Shown one piece after another: positions 25,768 through 36,786 of a DNA stretch of 64,000 bases. The stretch comes from an uncultured Lacinutrix sp. (GTDB lineage Bacteria; Bacteroidota; Bacteroidia; Flavobacteriales; Flavobacteriaceae), in the NCBI RefSeq assembly GCF_947500325.1, contig NZ_CANMRQ010000002.1:124001-188000 (forward strand), written 5' to 3'. Numbering within the stretch: position 1 is the stretch's first letter; every line of letters begins with the position of its first letter. The position numbers were made by a program, and so were the translations under genes. The notes beneath the pieces are model-generated. The model worked only from the letters and a program-made list of their open reading frames with translations. It had not been told where the DNA came from and did not search any database.

Positions 25768-26817
25768 ATGAAATTTGACAATCCATTATTGTTTTTTATA
25801 TGCTCTATAGGTGTTTTTAATGGCTTTTTAGCTAGTTTTTATTTCTTGTTTTTTAGTAAGCAAAAACGAGTACAGAATTTCTTTTTAGGATTACTCCTTT
25901 TATTTTTGAGCCTTAGAATTGGAAAATCTGTCTATGTTATTTTTACCGAACCGGCAGAGCGTAATTTATTAATTCTTCAAATAGGTTTATCTGCTTGCTT
26001 TTTAATAGGAATATCTTTGTATTACTACTTAAAGGCTTCTGTAGAAAACACAAAAATAATTCCCAAATCATGGAAAATTCATTTTGCTGTTTTATTCCTT
26101 TTTATTCTTTTAGTGGGTATTATAAAACCGTATCAAACTAGCAAGGCATTTTGGAGCCAATATACAGTCCATTTTATTTATGCTGTTTGGGGAATCTATA
26201 TTCTTTTATCTGGTGTTATTCTTAAAGCTATTTTTAAAAAGTTCTTTAATAGAGGTGAAAAATGTACAACCTCAGAGTTGTGGTTGATTGTTGTTTTTAT
26301 TGGGAATGTATTAATATATTCAGCTTATCTTATAGGATATTTTTATCTGTATTTAGTAGGTACTATTACATTTTCTGTAGTATTTTATTGTTTATTAATA
26401 TTCTTATTATTTAGAAATAATAGAGACAATATTTTTAGAGATATCCCAGAAAAGTATCAGTCTAAAAAAATTGAAAAAAGAGAAGTAAGCGTATTAGTAA
26501 AAACATTAGATGAAATAATGTTAAAGAAACAATTTTACAAAAACGCTAATATTAAATTAAAAGACATTGCTCAAGAGTTAGATATTTCACCTCACAAATT
26601 ATCACAATTATTGAATGACAATCTAGGAAAAAGCTTTGCAGTATTTATAAATGAATATAGAATAGAAGAGGCTAAACAATTACTTACTCAAAATAATCAC
26701 TATACATTAGAAGCTATTGGTTTTGAAGCTGGATTTTCATCGAAATCTACATTCTATGCTACTTTCAAGAAAATTATAGGGCAAACACCATTAGAATATA
26801 AGAAGCAATATTCATAG
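25768..26817 (+). CDS. Membrane-anchored AraC-type transcriptional regulator
   Basis: This 349-residue protein has about seven transmembrane helices in the first ~215 residues and an AraC HTH domain at ~250-345. The DNA-binding part contains LKDIAQELDISPHKLSQLLN and AIGFEAGFSSKSTFYATFKK. Such proteins are common in Bacteroidota and are thought to sense an envelope signal. The next two genes on the same strand (lumazine-binding-like and DUF5916) are possible targets; this is inference from order only. Confidence 0.88.
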   Translation: MKFDNPLLFFICSIGVFNGFLASFYFLFFSKQKRVQNFFLGLLLLFLSLRIGKSVYVIFTEPAERNLLILQIGLSACFLIGISLYYYLKASVENTKIIPKSWKIHFAVLFLFILLVGIIKPYQTSKAFWSQYTVHFIYAVWGIYILLSGVILKAIFKKFFNRGEKCTTSELWLIVVFIGNVLIYSAYLIGYFYLYLVGTITFSVVFYCLLIFLLFRNNRDNIFRDIPEKYQSKKIEKREVSVLVKTLDEIMLKKQFYKNANIKLKDIAQELDISPHKLSQLLNDNLGKSFAVFINEYRIEEAKQLLTQNNHYTLEAIGFEAGFSSKSTFYATFKKIIGQTPLEYKKQYS

Positions 26818-26920
26818 CCTTTTTCTCCAGTTTTATAATCTTGGACATTTCAATTATAATCTAATACATCATTTTGTTATTGGTTTTTAAGATTTGTATT
26901 AAATCTAAAAACAATTCATC

Positions 26921-27358
26921 ATGAAAAATTACATCGTATTATTATTTACAATTTTTACATTTCAATTTGCAATTGCACAGTCCGAATGTGCAATGATTGA
27001 AAAAACACTTCAGAATTATATAGAAGGAAGCTCATATAACAAATTAAAAATGTTAGAGAGTGCTTTCAGTGAAAACGCAACATTATATTTAACCAATAAA
27101 GAAGGAGAGTTTAATGTTTTTACACCTAAAGCGTATGTTGCTTTTTTTAAAAATAGTGAATACGGAAAGTTCAATGGTCGCCATGGTAAAATATTAGCAA
27201 TTGAAGTTATTAAAGACATCGCTAATGCTAAAGTTGAAATCTCTTTTCCAAAAAAGAAGATGGTTTATATAGATCTCTTTCTTCTTAAAAAGACAAAAAA
27301 TGGTTGGAATATTATAAGTAAAACTGCAACTAGAGTTGATAATGAAAAGAGTAACTAA
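26921..27358 (+). CDS. Secreted SnoaL/NTF2-like (putative lumazine-binding) protein
   Basis: This 145-residue protein has a signal peptide (1-19, IAQ). The rest fits the NTF2-like putative lumazine-binding family (PF12893 type): TLQNYIEGSSYNKLKMLESAF, FFKNSEYGKFNGRHG and LLKKTKNGWNIISK are the conserved segments. A conserved flavobacterial periplasmic protein of unknown ligand. It ends one base before the next gene's ATG, so the two are probably coupled. Confidence 0.82.
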   Translation: MKNYIVLLFTIFTFQFAIAQSECAMIEKTLQNYIEGSSYNKLKMLESAFSENATLYLTNKEGEFNVFTPKAYVAFFKNSEYGKFNGRHGKILAIEVIKDIANAKVEISFPKKKMVYIDLFLLKKTKNGWNIISKTATRVDNEKSN

Positions 27359-27359
27359 T

Positions 27360-29519
27360 ATGAAATACATTTTCTGCATTTTTGCCTTATTACAGGTGTT
27401 TAATAGTTTCTCACAAGAGCGAATAATTCCTTTTATTGAATCTGAAATTACTTTAGATGGTAAAAGAGATGAAGCGGTCTGGGGACAATTACAAGAACAA
27501 ACAGGTTTCTACAATTATTTGCCAACAGATATTGGATTGGCAGAAAACCAAACTTCAGTAAAACTATTTCATAATGGAGAGCACCTATACGTTCATGCTA
27601 TTTATAATGATAGTACTTCAAAAACACAAGTTAGCACACTAAAAAGAGATGTGTCTATCGTTTTTAGTGATGCCTTTGTTATGGTTTTAGATACTCAAAA
27701 TCAAGAACAAAATGGATACCTGTTCGCAGTTAATTCTTTAGGAAACTTAACAGATGGTTTAGTTGGTAGAAGTAATAGCGGTTATAATTTAAGCTTTAGT
27801 TGGAATGCTACTTGGCAGGCAAAGACATTTTTAAATGGTAACAAAAAGCAATATGAAATAGCGATTCCTTTAAAAGCTTTAAATTTTAATAAAGAGAATG
27901 ATGTTTTTGGGGTTCAGTTTTATGTAAGAGATATTAAGAATAACTCTTGGACGATTTTGAAGAATGTAAAACGTAATTATGCGAATTTAGATTTACGTTT
28001 TACAGAAAAATTTAAAATAGAAAAACTCCCAAAAAATGCGACAAGTCGTTTTACTATAACGCCAGCTATAACTACAAATTATCAAGAAGAAGTTATTAAA
28101 AATATAGATGAGATAACATTTAAACCAAGTTTAGATGTACAATATAATTTAACATCATCATTAAAATTAGATGCTACAATAAATCCAGATTTCTCTCAAA
28201 TTGATGTAGATCAACAAGTCACAAATTTGACCCGATTTTCAGTATTTTTTCCAGAACGAAGAAATTTCTTTTTAGAAAATGCAGATTTGTTTTCCAATTT
28301 AGGTGTAAGTGGTGTTAATCCTTTTTATTCTAGACGTATTGGAGCAAATAGTGATGTCCAATTTGGATTAAAACTATCTGGAAATATAACATCAAAGAGT
28401 AGAATAGGTATTTTAAATGCGCAGTCCGATAAAAATGAAGTTACTAGCTCGCAAAATTTTAGTGTTTTGGTAGCAGAACATCAATTGTCAAAAAACTTTA
28501 CAACAACTGGTTATATAGTGAACAAGCAAGAAACAGATAAATTTGAGTTTCTAGATGTTTATAATCGTGTTGCAGGTTTTAATTTAAATTATAAATCCAA
28601 TAACAATAAATGGATAGGCTTAGTAAATTATGGTAAAAGTTTTAATGATGATATTTCTGGAGATAATAACTTTTATAATGCAGGTATTTGGTATAATAAA
28701 CGAGGATTAGAATGGAACGTATCTATAAAAAATGTAGAGAAGAATTTTATTACAGAAGTAGGCTTTACACCACGACTCTATAACTATGATGCCATTAATA
28801 ATATTGTAATACGTGAATCTTATACTCAAACTACAGCTGGAATTGAATTTCAAAAATTTTATGAAAAATCTAAAACGCTAAACTCTGTTCGTTATATAAA
28901 TTATAATAATAATACATATTTGGATAAGAATGGAGATATTACTCAATCTTCGCATTTTTTTAATTCTGCAGTATTTTTTAAAGACTTATCAGCTGTTTAT
29001 TTTGTGTTAAATTACGATGTAATAAACCTTAAGTATGGATTTGATCCTTTAGGTAATGGGAATGCTTTAGTGCCAGATAAGTATCAATTTGGGATTTTAA
29101 AAGTTGGATTTAATTCCGCTAATAACACAAAATTTCGTTATCGATTTAATATTCAAAAAGGACGCTATTTTAATGGAAATAGAACAGTTGGAGGCGTATA
29201 TTTAAACTATCAATTATTGCCTTTTGCTAACCTAGAAGCATCTTATGATGTGAATGCTATTGATTTAAATGAATTAGGAAAAGAAACGTTTCATTTAGGT
29301 AGGTTTACAAGCCAAATATTTTTTAATAACCGATTAAATTGGACAACTTATTTACAATATAATACCCAAAGAGATAACTTTAATATTAATAGTCGATTAC
29401 AATGGGAATATAAACCACTATCTTATGTTTATTTAGTTGTTACAGATAATTATAACCAAGATATTGCAAGAACAAATTGGGGGATAGCTTTTAAAGTAAA
29501 TTATAGGTTCGATATATAA
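27360..29519 (+). CDS. DUF5916 outer-membrane protein with CBM9-like N-terminal domain
   Basis: With the ATG at 27360 the protein has 719 residues and a proper signal peptide (MKYIFCIFALL... SFSQ); the longer frame from 27336 adds eight charged residues in front. Residues ~25-210 resemble the carbohydrate-binding family 9 domain (LDGKRDEAVWGQL). The remainder is DUF5916, a large outer-membrane beta-barrel (FFPERRNFFLENADLFSN is the signature). It ends in a barrel strand. The transported or bound ligand is unknown. Confidence 0.9.
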   Translation: MKYIFCIFALLQVFNSFSQERIIPFIESEITLDGKRDEAVWGQLQEQTGFYNYLPTDIGLAENQTSVKLFHNGEHLYVHAIYNDSTSKTQVSTLKRDVSIVFSDAFVMVLDTQNQEQNGYLFAVNSLGNLTDGLVGRSNSGYNLSFSWNATWQAKTFLNGNKKQYEIAIPLKALNFNKENDVFGVQFYVRDIKNNSWTILKNVKRNYANLDLRFTEKFKIEKLPKNATSRFTITPAITTNYQEEVIKNIDEITFKPSLDVQYNLTSSLKLDATINPDFSQIDVDQQVTNLTRFSVFFPERRNFFLENADLFSNLGVSGVNPFYSRRIGANSDVQFGLKLSGNITSKSRIGILNAQSDKNEVTSSQNFSVLVAEHQLSKNFTTTGYIVNKQETDKFEFLDVYNRVAGFNLNYKSNNNKWIGLVNYGKSFNDDISGDNNFYNAGIWYNKRGLEWNVSIKNVEKNFITEVGFTPRLYNYDAINNIVIRESYTQTTAGIEFQKFYEKSKTLNSVRYINYNNNTYLDKNGDITQSSHFFNSAVFFKDLSAVYFVLNYDVINLKYGFDPLGNGNALVPDKYQFGILKVGFNSANNTKFRYRFNIQKGRYFNGNRTVGGVYLNYQLLPFANLEASYDVNAIDLNELGKETFHLGRFTSQIFFNNRLNWTTYLQYNTQRDNFNINSRLQWEYKPLSYVYLVVTDNYNQDIARTNWGIAFKVNYRFDI

Positions 29520-29568
29520 GCAAAAATGAAATATATCGAACTTATAATTAAGAATATTAGATTAACTT

Positions 29569-30267
29569 TTACTTGTTGTTTGTATAATTGTTAATTAAAT
29601 CCATAAGTTTTATTAAATCATTCTCTCTTGAGAGTTTAATCTTATTTTTCTTTAGCATTGTTATAATTTCCTTTTGACTATCTTTTGGAAATAGAGCAGC
29701 AAATTTTTTCTTATTTTTTGGTATGTTTCTTACCGATTCGCCTAAAGAGTTTATTTTTATATAGTATTTACTATCAGAGCTTTTGTATTCATTTGGAGAG
29801 TCTGGTAATGAGGCATGTGAAGATTGTTTCCCTTTTACATATACTTTTTTGTCTTTTCTATATAGAGAGATATTAGGAGTCTCTTTTAAAACTACATAAA
29901 AACCATTTTTTTTATTTTTAAAATTTTCAAAGACCTTTAGCGTTTTTCCAGTATTGTTATAAATAATAACATAGTCTTTTACATTATTATTTAGAATTAA
30001 AAGTTTTGAGTTTTGTTGCACTTCCATTTCATCATCAACAGCATTATATCTCACTAGGTAAGTTTTATTTAAAGGTTTTATTGTTGCTGCTGTAAAAGTA
30101 TCATTTAAATAAGGAGATCCTTTTACATTATTCCTTGAGTTGTTTGTTGAAGCCTTATTAACTAGAATAGTAGATTCTAAGACTTGTGCGCTTATTTGTT
30201 GTCCTGAAACATTAGTTACAGGTAAAGCCAAAATTAGGCCTAATGCAATTTTTGAGAAGAGTTTCAT
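29569..30267 (-). CDS. Secreted protein of unknown function
   Basis: Taking the ATG at 30267 gives 232 residues with a signal peptide (MKLFSKIALGLILALPVTNVSGQ). The longest frame starts at 30324, inside the terminator of atpC, and is not credible. The mature part is lysine- and asparagine-rich, with beta-type segments (KTYLVRYNAVDDEMEVQQN, YYIKINSLGESV) and a helical C-terminus ending NNYTNNK. No family is recognised. It may be periplasmic or on the cell surface. Confidence 0.65.
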   Translation of the reverse strand: MKLFSKIALGLILALPVTNVSGQQISAQVLESTILVNKASTNNSRNNVKGSPYLNDTFTAATIKPLNKTYLVRYNAVDDEMEVQQNSKLLILNNNVKDYVIIYNNTGKTLKVFENFKNKKNGFYVVLKETPNISLYRKDKKVYVKGKQSSHASLPDSPNEYKSSDSKYYIKINSLGESVRNIPKNKKKFAALFPKDSQKEIITMLKKNKIKLSRENDLIKLMDLINNYTNNK

Positions 30268-30292
30268 AGTGCTTTTTTTATTACATAATAGC

Positions 30293-30330
30293 AAAAAAAA
30301 TGCCGAATAATTAATATTCAGCATTTTTTT
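30293..30330 (-). terminator. Terminator after atpC
   Basis: A stem pairing TGCCGAAT with ATTCAGCA (one mismatch) is flanked by runs of eight A and eight T, so it can work in both directions. It ends the atpDC transcript. Confidence 0.75.
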
Positions 30331-30354
30331 TATTATTTGTATGTAATTTGTAAC

Positions 30355-30630
30355 CTAATCTGCTAAGACAATTACTTTATTATCTTTCATTTCAAGTGTA
30401 CCAGAATTAATTGCTAACCAAGTACTTTTATCTGCTTTTGTAAATTTATCAGCAACTTCTTCTTCTAAAGTAATATCTCCATATATTTTTACATGTCCTT
30501 CTTTTAATAAAGAAACAACAGGAGCGTGATCTTTAAGCATTTCAAATTCACCATTTATACCAGGAACAGCAATACTAGTTACTTCTCCGCTAAATAAAGT
30601 AGCTTCTGGTGATACAATTTCTAAATACAT
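30355..30630 (-). CDS. atpC: F0F1 ATP synthase subunit epsilon, short form
   Basis: This 91-residue protein carries the epsilon beta-sandwich domain only (LEIVSPEATLFSGEVTSIAVPG, GEFEMLKDHAPVVSLLKEG). The C-terminal pair of helices that inhibits rotation in enterobacteria is absent; short epsilon is usual in this phylum. It follows atpD by 18 bases and is followed by a strong terminator. The other ATP synthase genes are not in the window. Confidence 0.94.
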   Translation of the reverse strand: MYLEIVSPEATLFSGEVTSIAVPGINGEFEMLKDHAPVVSLLKEGHVKIYGDITLEEEVADKFTKADKSTWLAINSGTLEMKDNKVIVLAD

Positions 30631-30648
30631 AATTCTCTTGTTTTATGA

Positions 30649-32160
<1,512 letters not shown>

Positions 32161-32217
32161 TTATCTATTTAATATTATGCTATTTAATTGTTTGAAAACA
32201 CGATTTGTTTTCGCGTG

Positions 32218-32225
32218 CAAAGATA
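32218..32225 (-). promoter_or_regulatory. atpD -7 box (TATCTTTG)
   Basis: On the minus strand TATCTTTG matches TAnnTTTG exactly, followed by GCACGC, about 60 bases before the atpD ATG. It gives an ordinary 5' leader. Confidence 0.55.
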
Positions 32226-32273
32226 GGTGATTTAATTTAAAATAAAAGTTGTTTTTCTAGCTTTTTTAAACAT

Positions 32274-32305
32274 AAAAAAACGCCTTCAATTTGAAGGCGT
32301 TTTAA
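32274..32305 (-). terminator. Terminator after the SGNH lipoprotein gene
   Basis: CGCCTTC pairs with GAAGGCG across a five-base loop, with A- and T-runs on both sides. It ends the TonB receptor-SGNH lipoprotein transcript. Confidence 0.8.
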
Positions 32306-32325
32306 AATATATTATTTTGTATTTA

Positions 32326-33822
32326 TTATGGTAATAGAGGTGAATATGCAACACCAAAATCATCGGCTTTTGCTACATTCCCAGAAGCTCTAAAATTTGA
32401 ACCATATGTAGTGTCAATAGCATCTAAGAAGCTGTTTGCCATTAAAGCATAGCCACGAGCTGTTAAATGAATACCATCTAAACTTACTAATCCTCCAAAT
32501 ACTAAACTAGTATTCATGTCGTAATTATCAAAATCAATTCCAGTTGTAGCTGCTTGATCTAAAATACTATTTAAATCAACTAAAGCTAAATTATTGCTAG
32601 AAGCAACAGAAGAAATTGTAGCATTGTATGCTGCAGTAGCAGTCGCTATTTCCTGTTGTTCTTCTGGTGTTAATACCCATTTGTCTGCTAATGGAATTGC
32701 AACACCATTAACTGTCAATGGATTTCCTGGTACAGCTTCAGTTCCTATAAAAGAAGAGGCTGGCAATACAAATAAGTCTGCAGCTGTAGCTTGTCTATAA
32801 TTAGGTAATCCTAAAGCTGCTAAATTTGTTAAAAATTCATCTTCTATAACAACTGCGTTAGTTGCAGATTCTACAAAGTTAATAGTTCTTTTAGCAGCTT
32901 CAGCAGCGTCAATTAATCCACCAGCAAGAGCTGCTTGTAATCCACCATTGTATGCTGCATATGCACCATTTACGGCACCAGCTGTAGCTGCATCTAAAGG
33001 AATTGGATTATGAGGTACTGTTGTAAAGTGTGATAAACTTGTAATGTTTGGAACATTACCAATTGCACCTTTAGCGCCATTTGCTGTTAATGCAGTAACC
33101 ATAGTATTTAATGCAAAATCAAAAGTTGCAGAAGGCGTAATAGGGTTTGTACCATCACCGCCAGAAGTAGCATAACCTAATACATCATTTCCACCAACTT
33201 CACTTAATGTAAAGAATGTTGGGTTTTGTGCAACAGCTAATTCTACCATAGAAGCATTTGGAGTTGTGCCAGTTAAACGTATTGCATATGGGTTTGCTAA
33301 TCCAGCAGAAAGATTTGCTATGTTACCATACCCAGGAGCAATCATATGAAAGCTTTTAGCTCCAGGGACTCCAAGATTATTAAAAGGTCCAGTTGGAGGA
33401 GCAAGTAAATCTGTTCCAACAGTTACAGGTCCAATTACAGATTCTAATGGTACAGGACCTGCACCACCAAATACTAATCTTGGATCTTGTATTCTATTAC
33501 CACCTAAAGCTAAACCACCAAAGTTATCTGAAGTTAAAGGCTGAGTAAAACTTCCTCCTCCAGCTGCTAAAAACTGTTTTGATAATGTATTTGGAAAAGA
33601 ATCTTCTTGTCCAGCGATAAATAGTCCGCCATCTGTAAATCCAGCAGTGAAAGAAGCTCCAACAGCAACGTAGTTTGAAAAATTAGCAGTTCCTGCAGTT
33701 AAAGCAGGTAATGTTATTGCAGGTTCAGGAGCATCTATAAAATCTTCTTCATCATTACAAGCCGTAAAACCTAATGCTATAGCAATTAAGTAAACGTATT
33801 TTATGTTTTTTATAGTTTTCAT
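32326..33822 (-). CDS. SGNH/GDSL-family hydrolase lipoprotein
   Basis: This 498-residue protein has a lipoprotein signal ending FTAC (C22). The SGNH blocks are visible: block I as VGASFTAGF (~55), the G-x-N-D block as EVGGNDVLG (~210) and block V D-G-I-H-L near residue 450. It should be an esterase or lipase on the outer membrane. The large insert between the blocks and the alanine-rich composition are unusual compared with small SGNH enzymes. It follows the TonB receptor gene by two bases, so hydrolase and receptor probably act together on one substrate, likely an ester or lipid. Confidence 0.87.
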   Translation of the reverse strand: MKTIKNIKYVYLIAIALGFTACNDEEDFIDAPEPAITLPALTAGTANFSNYVAVGASFTAGFTDGGLFIAGQEDSFPNTLSKQFLAAGGGSFTQPLTSDNFGGLALGGNRIQDPRLVFGGAGPVPLESVIGPVTVGTDLLAPPTGPFNNLGVPGAKSFHMIAPGYGNIANLSAGLANPYAIRLTGTTPNASMVELAVAQNPTFFTLSEVGGNDVLGYATSGGDGTNPITPSATFDFALNTMVTALTANGAKGAIGNVPNITSLSHFTTVPHNPIPLDAATAGAVNGAYAAYNGGLQAALAGGLIDAAEAAKRTINFVESATNAVVIEDEFLTNLAALGLPNYRQATAADLFVLPASSFIGTEAVPGNPLTVNGVAIPLADKWVLTPEEQQEIATATAAYNATISSVASSNNLALVDLNSILDQAATTGIDFDNYDMNTSLVFGGLVSLDGIHLTARGYALMANSFLDAIDTTYGSNFRASGNVAKADDFGVAYSPLLP

Positions 33823-33824
33823 TA

Positions 33825-36593
33825 TTATAAGTTATTAATTGTTAATGAAAGGTAATATTGCGAACCAATAAATCCAGTACCAAAGGCTGTAAAATATTCT
33901 GTACCTGTTAAGTTTGTAGCACCAGCTTTAATTGTTGTTTTTAAACTAGGAACTCTATAGTTAATTTGTGCATCAACCGTATGAAATTCTGGAACCACAC
34001 CGTTTCCAAATGTTGCTTCCCAGAAATAATCATCACTAAATCTGTATGCTATATTAAATCCAAAGTTTTTAAATAAATCAGTATTACCAAAAGTAGCTTT
34101 AAACTTATGCTCTGGAGTGTTGAAACTAGTCATTAATCCAGGATCTGAAGCTTGATCGAAATCTTGTTTAGTAAACGTATAACTTCCACCTATATCATAG
34201 TCTCCAAATATTTTAGTAGATAAGCCTAATGAAGCGCCATAAGAGGCTACATCCGCATCAGAGTTTGTGTATGCACTATATGTCTGGTAATCTCCATTAT
34301 CAATAGCTTGAACAGCTAAATTATTTCCAGCAACCCCATAAAAAGTAGATCTTACTACTTCTTGTGAAATAAAGTCTTCGTATTTATTATAGTACGTGCT
34401 AAAGTCAACAATTAGTTTGTCAAATTTACCTCTATAACCAACTTCTACAGATGTTACCTTTTCAGGTTTTACCAATTCAGCATTAGTTACAACTAGGTCA
34501 CTCTCGTTACCAGAATCTAGATAAGCATCAACAGAAGTTGCAACATAAGTGTCACCATAAGCGGCAGTACCAGTTTGGGTTACTGTAGCAGGAATGTTTT
34601 CTCCAGGAATTGCTTGACCTGCTAAACTTACTGGGAATGTTCTTTGGTATCTATCTAAATTACTTTCAGCAGAACCTATTAAAATAGCTCTACCTGCATC
34701 TAAACCAATAAATAAATCTTGAGTTGTAGGGTTTCTAAAACCAGTTTGAGCAGATGCTCTAATATTATGATCCCTATTTACAGTTAAGCCTAAAGAAAGT
34801 CTAGGAGAAACAAATCCATCAAATAATTCTGATTTGTCATAACGACCAGAAGCAGTAACTTTTAGTTCCATATCATCAGTTATGTCAAAATCTTTTTGAA
34901 TTTGAGTATAAACACCATATTCAGAGTATCTAATTTCTCCGTCAGCATCAGTATAGATTGTTCCTCCAGAGTTTAAGTTATAGTTTCTGTAAGAACCACC
35001 AACTTGAATATCTGCAAAATCAATTAAATGACTAAAGTTGTAATTAGCATCTGCATGGTAATATTTAGAAGCATCTTGAAATTTTGATCCTCTACTTAAA
35101 TCGGGATCTTTAATACTTGCTTCAAAAGCATTGTTGTATTCTGTTGTTCCAGGTAAAAAACGACCAGTATCTGCTGCTGCTCTTGCTGCATCATGTTTTT
35201 GTTGTTCTGTTAAACCTAGAGGGTTTCCACTTAATTCTATACCTGCATAGGTTCCAATGTAATCTCCAAACCAATCAGTATCACTTTTCCAAGCTCGGTT
35301 AATGTTAATACCAGTGAAAACCATGTCATATGAATTACCTGCTTTATCACCTACTACATATCCTCTAACAAAGAAGTTATCGTTTTTTACTTCTAATTTA
35401 TGTTGTTGTTGGAAGAATCCGTTAATATTATATCTATTAGTTCCTTGGTAAATTGTAGAACCTGTACCTACTTTTCCTACATAAGATAATTCTAAACTAT
35501 TATCTTCAATTGGTCTAAAATATAATCCCCAATCTGCTTTAACACTTTCAGCATTATAATTTGTTAAGTCTCTTTCATTATAACCAGTTCTACTTACTTC
35601 TACATCTGGAATGAAACCTAAGCCAGATGCTGCTCTTATATTAGTAGAAACTTCATCACCATAGACATTAATACCATTATAATTTAAGTTAGTAGCTCTT
35701 GTTCCTCCAACTCTATCACTATCAACTTCACTAGTCGCAGCCCAATCTGTACCTTTTAAGTAACCAAAGTTCACTTTTACAGCAAATTTGTCTGTGAATT
35801 TGTGAGCTAATCTAATACCTAAATCTGTATAAGGGTTATCGCCAGCAGCTTCCTGAGATGTAATACCTCTTTTTATATAGCCACTAATTCCTGAGTGCTC
35901 AAAAGGATTTTTACTTCTCATGAATAGTATACCATTAAATGCATTAGCTCCATATAGCGCAGAAGATGCTCCTGGAAGTAATTCAACACTTAAAACATCA
36001 GTTTCTATCATACCAACTAAATTTCCAATAGGGAAATTTAAGGCAGGAGTTGAATTGTCCATACCATCTACTAACTGCATGAAACGTGTATTAGCAAATG
36101 TTGCAAATCCACGTGTGTTAACAGATTTAAAGGTTAAACTGTTTGTGTTTACATCAACACCTTTTAGATTTTCTAATCCGTCATAAAAATCTGCAGAAGC
36201 TGTGTTTTTAATTTCTTTTAAACCTATACGTTCAACGGTTACTGGAGATTCAAAAATACGTTCTGGAGTTCTTGAAGCAGAAATAACAACTTCATCAAGA
36301 ATACTACCTTCGTTTAAAACAAAGTTTAATACTTGATTATTACTTGTTACTTCAATACTCTCAGTCGAATAGCCAACACTACTTGCTTGTAATGTAAATG
36401 GAGGTGTTTCACTCGTGTCTAATGCGAAAGCACCATCAAAATCACTTGTAGTACCTAAAGAGGTTCCTGTAATAATAAGATTTGCGCCTGGGATAGGTAT
36501 ACCATTATTGTCCATAACAGTACCAGATATTGTTGTTTGGGCGAAAGTAATTCCGCAAAAACACAACAATACAATTGATAAGATTGTTCTCAT
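33825..36593 (-). CDS. TonB-dependent outer-membrane receptor with carboxypeptidase-like domain
   Basis: This 922-residue protein has a signal peptide (1-18, TFAQ), a carboxypeptidase-regulatory-like domain (~20-105, ISGTVMDNNGIPIPGANL), a plug (~110-235, with VNTRGFATFANTRFMQLVDG and LLPGASSALYGANAFNG) and a 22-stranded barrel. No SusD-like gene is adjacent; the partner is the SGNH lipoprotein two bases downstream. The pair probably imports a product of ester hydrolysis, by inference. A GC-cored palindrome lies about 75 bases upstream. Confidence 0.93.
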   Translation of the reverse strand: MRTILSIVLLCFCGITFAQTTISGTVMDNNGIPIPGANLIITGTSLGTTSDFDGAFALDTSETPPFTLQASSVGYSTESIEVTSNNQVLNFVLNEGSILDEVVISASRTPERIFESPVTVERIGLKEIKNTASADFYDGLENLKGVDVNTNSLTFKSVNTRGFATFANTRFMQLVDGMDNSTPALNFPIGNLVGMIETDVLSVELLPGASSALYGANAFNGILFMRSKNPFEHSGISGYIKRGITSQEAAGDNPYTDLGIRLAHKFTDKFAVKVNFGYLKGTDWAATSEVDSDRVGGTRATNLNYNGINVYGDEVSTNIRAASGLGFIPDVEVSRTGYNERDLTNYNAESVKADWGLYFRPIEDNSLELSYVGKVGTGSTIYQGTNRYNINGFFQQQHKLEVKNDNFFVRGYVVGDKAGNSYDMVFTGININRAWKSDTDWFGDYIGTYAGIELSGNPLGLTEQQKHDAARAAADTGRFLPGTTEYNNAFEASIKDPDLSRGSKFQDASKYYHADANYNFSHLIDFADIQVGGSYRNYNLNSGGTIYTDADGEIRYSEYGVYTQIQKDFDITDDMELKVTASGRYDKSELFDGFVSPRLSLGLTVNRDHNIRASAQTGFRNPTTQDLFIGLDAGRAILIGSAESNLDRYQRTFPVSLAGQAIPGENIPATVTQTGTAAYGDTYVATSVDAYLDSGNESDLVVTNAELVKPEKVTSVEVGYRGKFDKLIVDFSTYYNKYEDFISQEVVRSTFYGVAGNNLAVQAIDNGDYQTYSAYTNSDADVASYGASLGLSTKIFGDYDIGGSYTFTKQDFDQASDPGLMTSFNTPEHKFKATFGNTDLFKNFGFNIAYRFSDDYFWEATFGNGVVPEFHTVDAQINYRVPSLKTTIKAGATNLTGTEYFTAFGTGFIGSQYYLSLTINNL

Positions 36594-36665
36594 TTTTTTG
36601 ATTTAGTTAATTTATTGCAGGCAATATACGTTATTTGGGTCTATCTTAAAAGAAAGTTAAGATAA

Positions 36666-36681
36666 ATTATGCGCGCATAAT
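36666..36681. promoter_or_regulatory. 16-bp palindrome upstream of the TonB receptor operon
   Basis: ATTATGCGCGCATAAT is a perfect palindrome with a GC-rich core in otherwise AT-rich DNA, 73 bases before the receptor ATG at 36593. A candidate operator. A second hairpin (ATCTTA...TAAGAT) lies nearer the gene. Confidence 0.4.
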
Positions 36682-36786
36682 AAAAATAACTAATAAAAAA
36701 CCTTAAATATTTATCTAAATCACAAAAAACACTAGTGATAAATGCTTATTCGAGAATCACGCCAATAAATTTAACAGCTTAATTGA

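Noticed and set aside
30268-30324. N-terminal extension of the secreted protein at 29569
   Set aside because: It would begin inside the atpC terminator; the internal ATG at 30267 gives a proper signal peptide.
36635-36786. glmS ribozyme or other riboswitch around glmS
   Set aside because: glmS starts six bases after the DUF4270 stop, leaving no room for a leader, and the region after its stop shows only AT-rich sequence and the TonB operon promoter.
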